From an uncultured Synergistaceae bacterium (GTDB taxonomy: Bacteria > Synergistota > Synergistia > Synergistales > Dethiosulfovibrionaceae): DNA of 16,311 nt. How positions within the stretch are numbered: the stretch's first letter is position 1; each line of letters begins with the position of its first letter. The translations under genes were made by a program, and so were the position numbers. Of the stretch, positions 14,448-16,311 are shown in pieces. The notes below the pieces were generated by a model. The model ran no database searches. It saw only the letters and a program-made list of their open reading frames with translations, and was not told the DNA's origin. The stretch lies in assembly GCA_902489135.1 (NCBI GenBank), contig CABTYW010000044.1, positions 1-16,311 of the forward strand, in the 5' to 3' direction.

Positions 14448-15941
14448 ATGAATATACTGTCCAATTTGATGGCGGGGCTACATAATCTCATGGGCTTCGT
14501 CCCGCTGACGGTGGTTGTCGCCGGTGTGGCGGTGGGCATTTTGGGCGGCGCCATGCCCGGCATTTCGCCTTCCATGGCGGTGGCCATCCTGCTTCCCTTT
14601 ACGTTCGGCATGTCGCCCGCCATGGGCATGGTGATGCTCTGCGCCATTTACCTGGCGTCCAACTACGGCGGCTCCATCACGGCGGTGATGATCAACACGC
14701 CGGGAACGCCTTCGGCGGTGGTGACGGCCTTCGACGGCTATCCGCTGGCAAAAAGCGGAAAGCCGGGCTACGGCCTGGGCATTTCGCTGATTGCCTCGGT
14801 GTGGGGCGGTTTCGTGGGCATTGTGATTTTAATTCTCTTTTCAGCGCCTCTGGCGAAGATCGCGTTGAAATTTTGGCCCGCGGAGTACTTTGCTCTGGCG
14901 CTGCTGGGACTTTCCACGGTGTCGTCCATGGCGGGGAGCAAGTGGTCCGAGGCTCTGTCGGCGCTTCTTCTGGGACTGCTGCTGAACACCGTGGGACTGG
15001 ATCACGTCAACGGCGTCAGCCGCTTTACGTTCAATGTTCTGAACCTGTATGACGGTTTCTCGTTTGTGCCCGCGCTCATCGGCCTTTTCGCCCTCAGCGA
15101 AGTGTTCAGCAGCGTCGAAGCCGGCAACTTTCATGTCTCTTCGGCGGCGGAGGCGAATCCAGTGGATCAGTGGCCCTCGATGAAAACGTACTGGAAGCTG
15201 AAATGGTCCATTTTGCGGTCCGGCGTTCTGGGAACGCTCATCGGCATCTTCCCCGGGGCGGGCGGCACCATCGCTTCATTTCTTGCCTACGATGTGGAAA
15301 AGCGGCTGTCGAAACACCCCGAAGATTTCGGTCGGGGTGCCTATGAAGGCGTGGCGGCCTCGGAAGCCGCCAACAGTTCGTCGGTGGGCGGCGCTCTGGT
15401 GCCGTTGCTGACTTTGGGAATTCCCGGCAGCGCCTCCACGGCGGTGCTCATCGGCGCGCTGATGATTCATGACCTGCGCCCCGGGCCGGAGCTGTTTACA
15501 AAGCAGCCTGAACTGGTGTATACCCTTTTCTCCAGTTTGCTGGCGGCCAACGCGGTGTTGTACTGTATGGGCCTTTGGGGCGCCCGTCTGTGGATTAAAG
15601 TGACGCGCGTGCCGAAAACGGTGCTCTATCCCATGATTTTCGCCTTTTCCATGGTGGGCAGCTTTGCCGTGCGTTCGTCGGTTTTCGACGTGGGCGTGTG
15701 CCTGGCTTTCGGAGTTGTGGGCTGGGTGCTCAAAAAATTCCGTTACCCTCTTTCGCCGGTGGTGCTGGGGCTGGTGTTGGGCTCTCTGATCGAACAAAAC
15801 CTTCAGATGACGCTCATCATGGGAGGGGTGTCGCTGCTTTGGTCGCGGCCTCTGTGCGCCGTTCTCCTCGGGCTGTCGGCGGTGCTCTTTGCGGCGCCGG
15901 TCTTGCATGAATGGAAGGAATGTCATAGAATATCAATTTAA
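14448..15941 (+). CDS. tctA: TctA large membrane subunit of the TTT transporter
   Basis: The 497-residue integral membrane subunit of the tripartite tricarboxylate transporter forms the cation-coupled translocation path. The first family motif is at residues 30-38 (G30xxxG34xxPG38, in GILGGAMPG), followed by SMAVAILLPFTFGM and the highly conserved AIYLASNYGGSITAVMINTPGTPSA to residue 90, then FDGYPLAKSGKPGYGLG. A second repeat-like motif, GTLIGIFPGAGGTIASFLAY, and ALVPLLTLGIPGSASTAVLIGAL complete the signature. About twelve hydrophobic segments can be counted. AGGAG at 14433-14437 overlaps the tctB stop and serves ATG 14448, so tctBA is a coupled pair. Length is normal for the family. Confidence 0.95.
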   Translation: MNILSNLMAGLHNLMGFVPLTVVVAGVAVGILGGAMPGISPSMAVAILLPFTFGMSPAMGMVMLCAIYLASNYGGSITAVMINTPGTPSAVVTAFDGYPLAKSGKPGYGLGISLIASVWGGFVGIVILILFSAPLAKIALKFWPAEYFALALLGLSTVSSMAGSKWSEALSALLLGLLLNTVGLDHVNGVSRFTFNVLNLYDGFSFVPALIGLFALSEVFSSVEAGNFHVSSAAEANPVDQWPSMKTYWKLKWSILRSGVLGTLIGIFPGAGGTIASFLAYDVEKRLSKHPEDFGRGAYEGVAASEAANSSSVGGALVPLLTLGIPGSASTAVLIGALMIHDLRPGPELFTKQPELVYTLFSSLLAANAVLYCMGLWGARLWIKVTRVPKTVLYPMIFAFSMVGSFAVRSSVFDVGVCLAFGVVGWVLKKFRYPLSPVVLGLVLGSLIEQNLQMTLIMGGVSLLWSRPLCAVLLGLSAVLFAAPVLHEWKECHRISI

Positions 15942-15987
15942 AGTAATACGCCGCTTCCCTGCGAAGAGGCGGGGAGGGCTTGAGTCG

Positions 15988-16311
15988 ATGAACTACTTTT
16001 TCAGTGCCGTCAACATTTTCGGCGGTCTCGCGCTGTTTCTGTTCGGCGTGGATCAGAGCGCTCTGTTTTTCCGACAAAACATGAATACCAGAGCGCGCGA
16101 GCTTATGGCGCGCTTCACCAAAAACAGATTTCCGGCCTTTTTGCTGGGCGTCGTCCTGTCGGCGCTCACTCAAAGCAGCACCATTGCCACGTCGTTTGCC
16201 GTGGGCTTCGTGGACGTAGGGCTGCTGGCTTTTTCAGGATCGCTGATCGTCATGATGGGCGCCAGCCTCGGAGGAACCTTCGTCTCCTTTCTGCTGAGCC
16301 TCAATCTCTTC
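15988..16311 (+). CDS. Na+/Pi cotransporter-family protein, 5' part only
   Basis: The first 108 codons are present and the gene runs off the window. The N-terminus IFGGLALFLFGVDQS matches the 'lfGGLalFLfGm..m' opening of the NptA/YjbB family. Next come LLGVVLSALTQSSTIATSFAVGFVDVGLL, whose Q62-S-S-T is the family QSS motif (usually QSSS) in the first inverted repeat, and VMMGASLGGTFVS (usually GANIGTT). Known members import or export phosphate with sodium, and many carry a C-terminal PhoU-like domain, which cannot be checked here. The start is ATG 15988 with GGGGAGG at 15971-15977. It lies 46 bases after tctA with no terminator between, so read-through from tctBA is possible. Confidence 0.88.
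   Translation, partial: MNYFFSAVNIFGGLALFLFGVDQSALFFRQNMNTRARELMARFTKNRFPAFLLGVVLSALTQSSTIATSFAVGFVDVGLLAFSGSLIVMMGASLGGTFVSFLLSLNLF

Noticed and set aside
1..16311. CRISPR arrays, IS elements, tRNA/rRNA genes, toxin-antitoxin or defence genes
   Set aside because: I looked for regularly spaced repeats, paired terminal repeats with transposase motifs and structural RNA signatures, and saw none.

Overview
The window is 16.3 kb of bacterial chromosome with almost every gene on the + strand. It carries metabolic and transport genes and no phage, IS, CRISPR, tRNA or rRNA sequence that I can recognise. The single-chain pyruvate:ferredoxin oxidoreductase points to an anaerobe. The tripartite tricarboxylate transporter (TTT/Tct), soluble periplasmic binding proteins with cleavable signal peptides and the moderately high GC of most genes point to a diderm. 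An amino-acid-fermenting member of the Synergistota (Pyramidobacter, Jonquetella or Cloacibacillus-like) fits best. This is inference from gene content and style; a desulfovibrio-type organism is a weaker alternative.

Layout. (1) 1-716: a terminator closing an upstream gene outside the window, then about 630 bases with no convincing gene that turn strongly AT-rich towards 716. (2) 717-2916: a three-gene polar amino-acid ABC importer (ATPase, binding protein, permease), clearly AT-richer than the rest and possibly acquired laterally. (3) 2917-3710: non-coding sequence, then a perfect consensus sigma70 promoter, a cobalamin riboswitch and an intrinsic terminator. (4) 3711-6593: a FecBCD/BtuFCD-type ABC importer controlled by that riboswitch, so probably for cobamides. 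(5) 6594-7177: a long intergenic region with two extended -10 promoter candidates. (6) 7178-10759: a 1193-residue pyruvate:ferredoxin oxidoreductase followed by a strong terminator. (7) 10810-12746: a good promoter, a leader of about 300 nt, then a tightly coupled pair made of a divergent CYTH-like protein and a Ppx/GppA-family phosphatase. (8) 12803-15941: tctC, tctB and tctA, with a very strong terminator hairpin between tctC and tctBA. (9) 15988-16311: the 5' end of a Na+/Pi cotransporter-family protein, cut by the window edge.

Together the genes suggest a cell that imports amino acids, corrinoids and carboxylates, oxidises 2-oxoacid fermentation intermediates through ferredoxin, and has a phosphate/polyphosphate side pathway. 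The part least explained by standard annotation is the CYTH-like/Ppx pair with its long leader. The most clearly readable regulation is the cobalamin riboswitch cassette and the intra-operon terminator after tctC. I see no strong candidate for an entirely new system.
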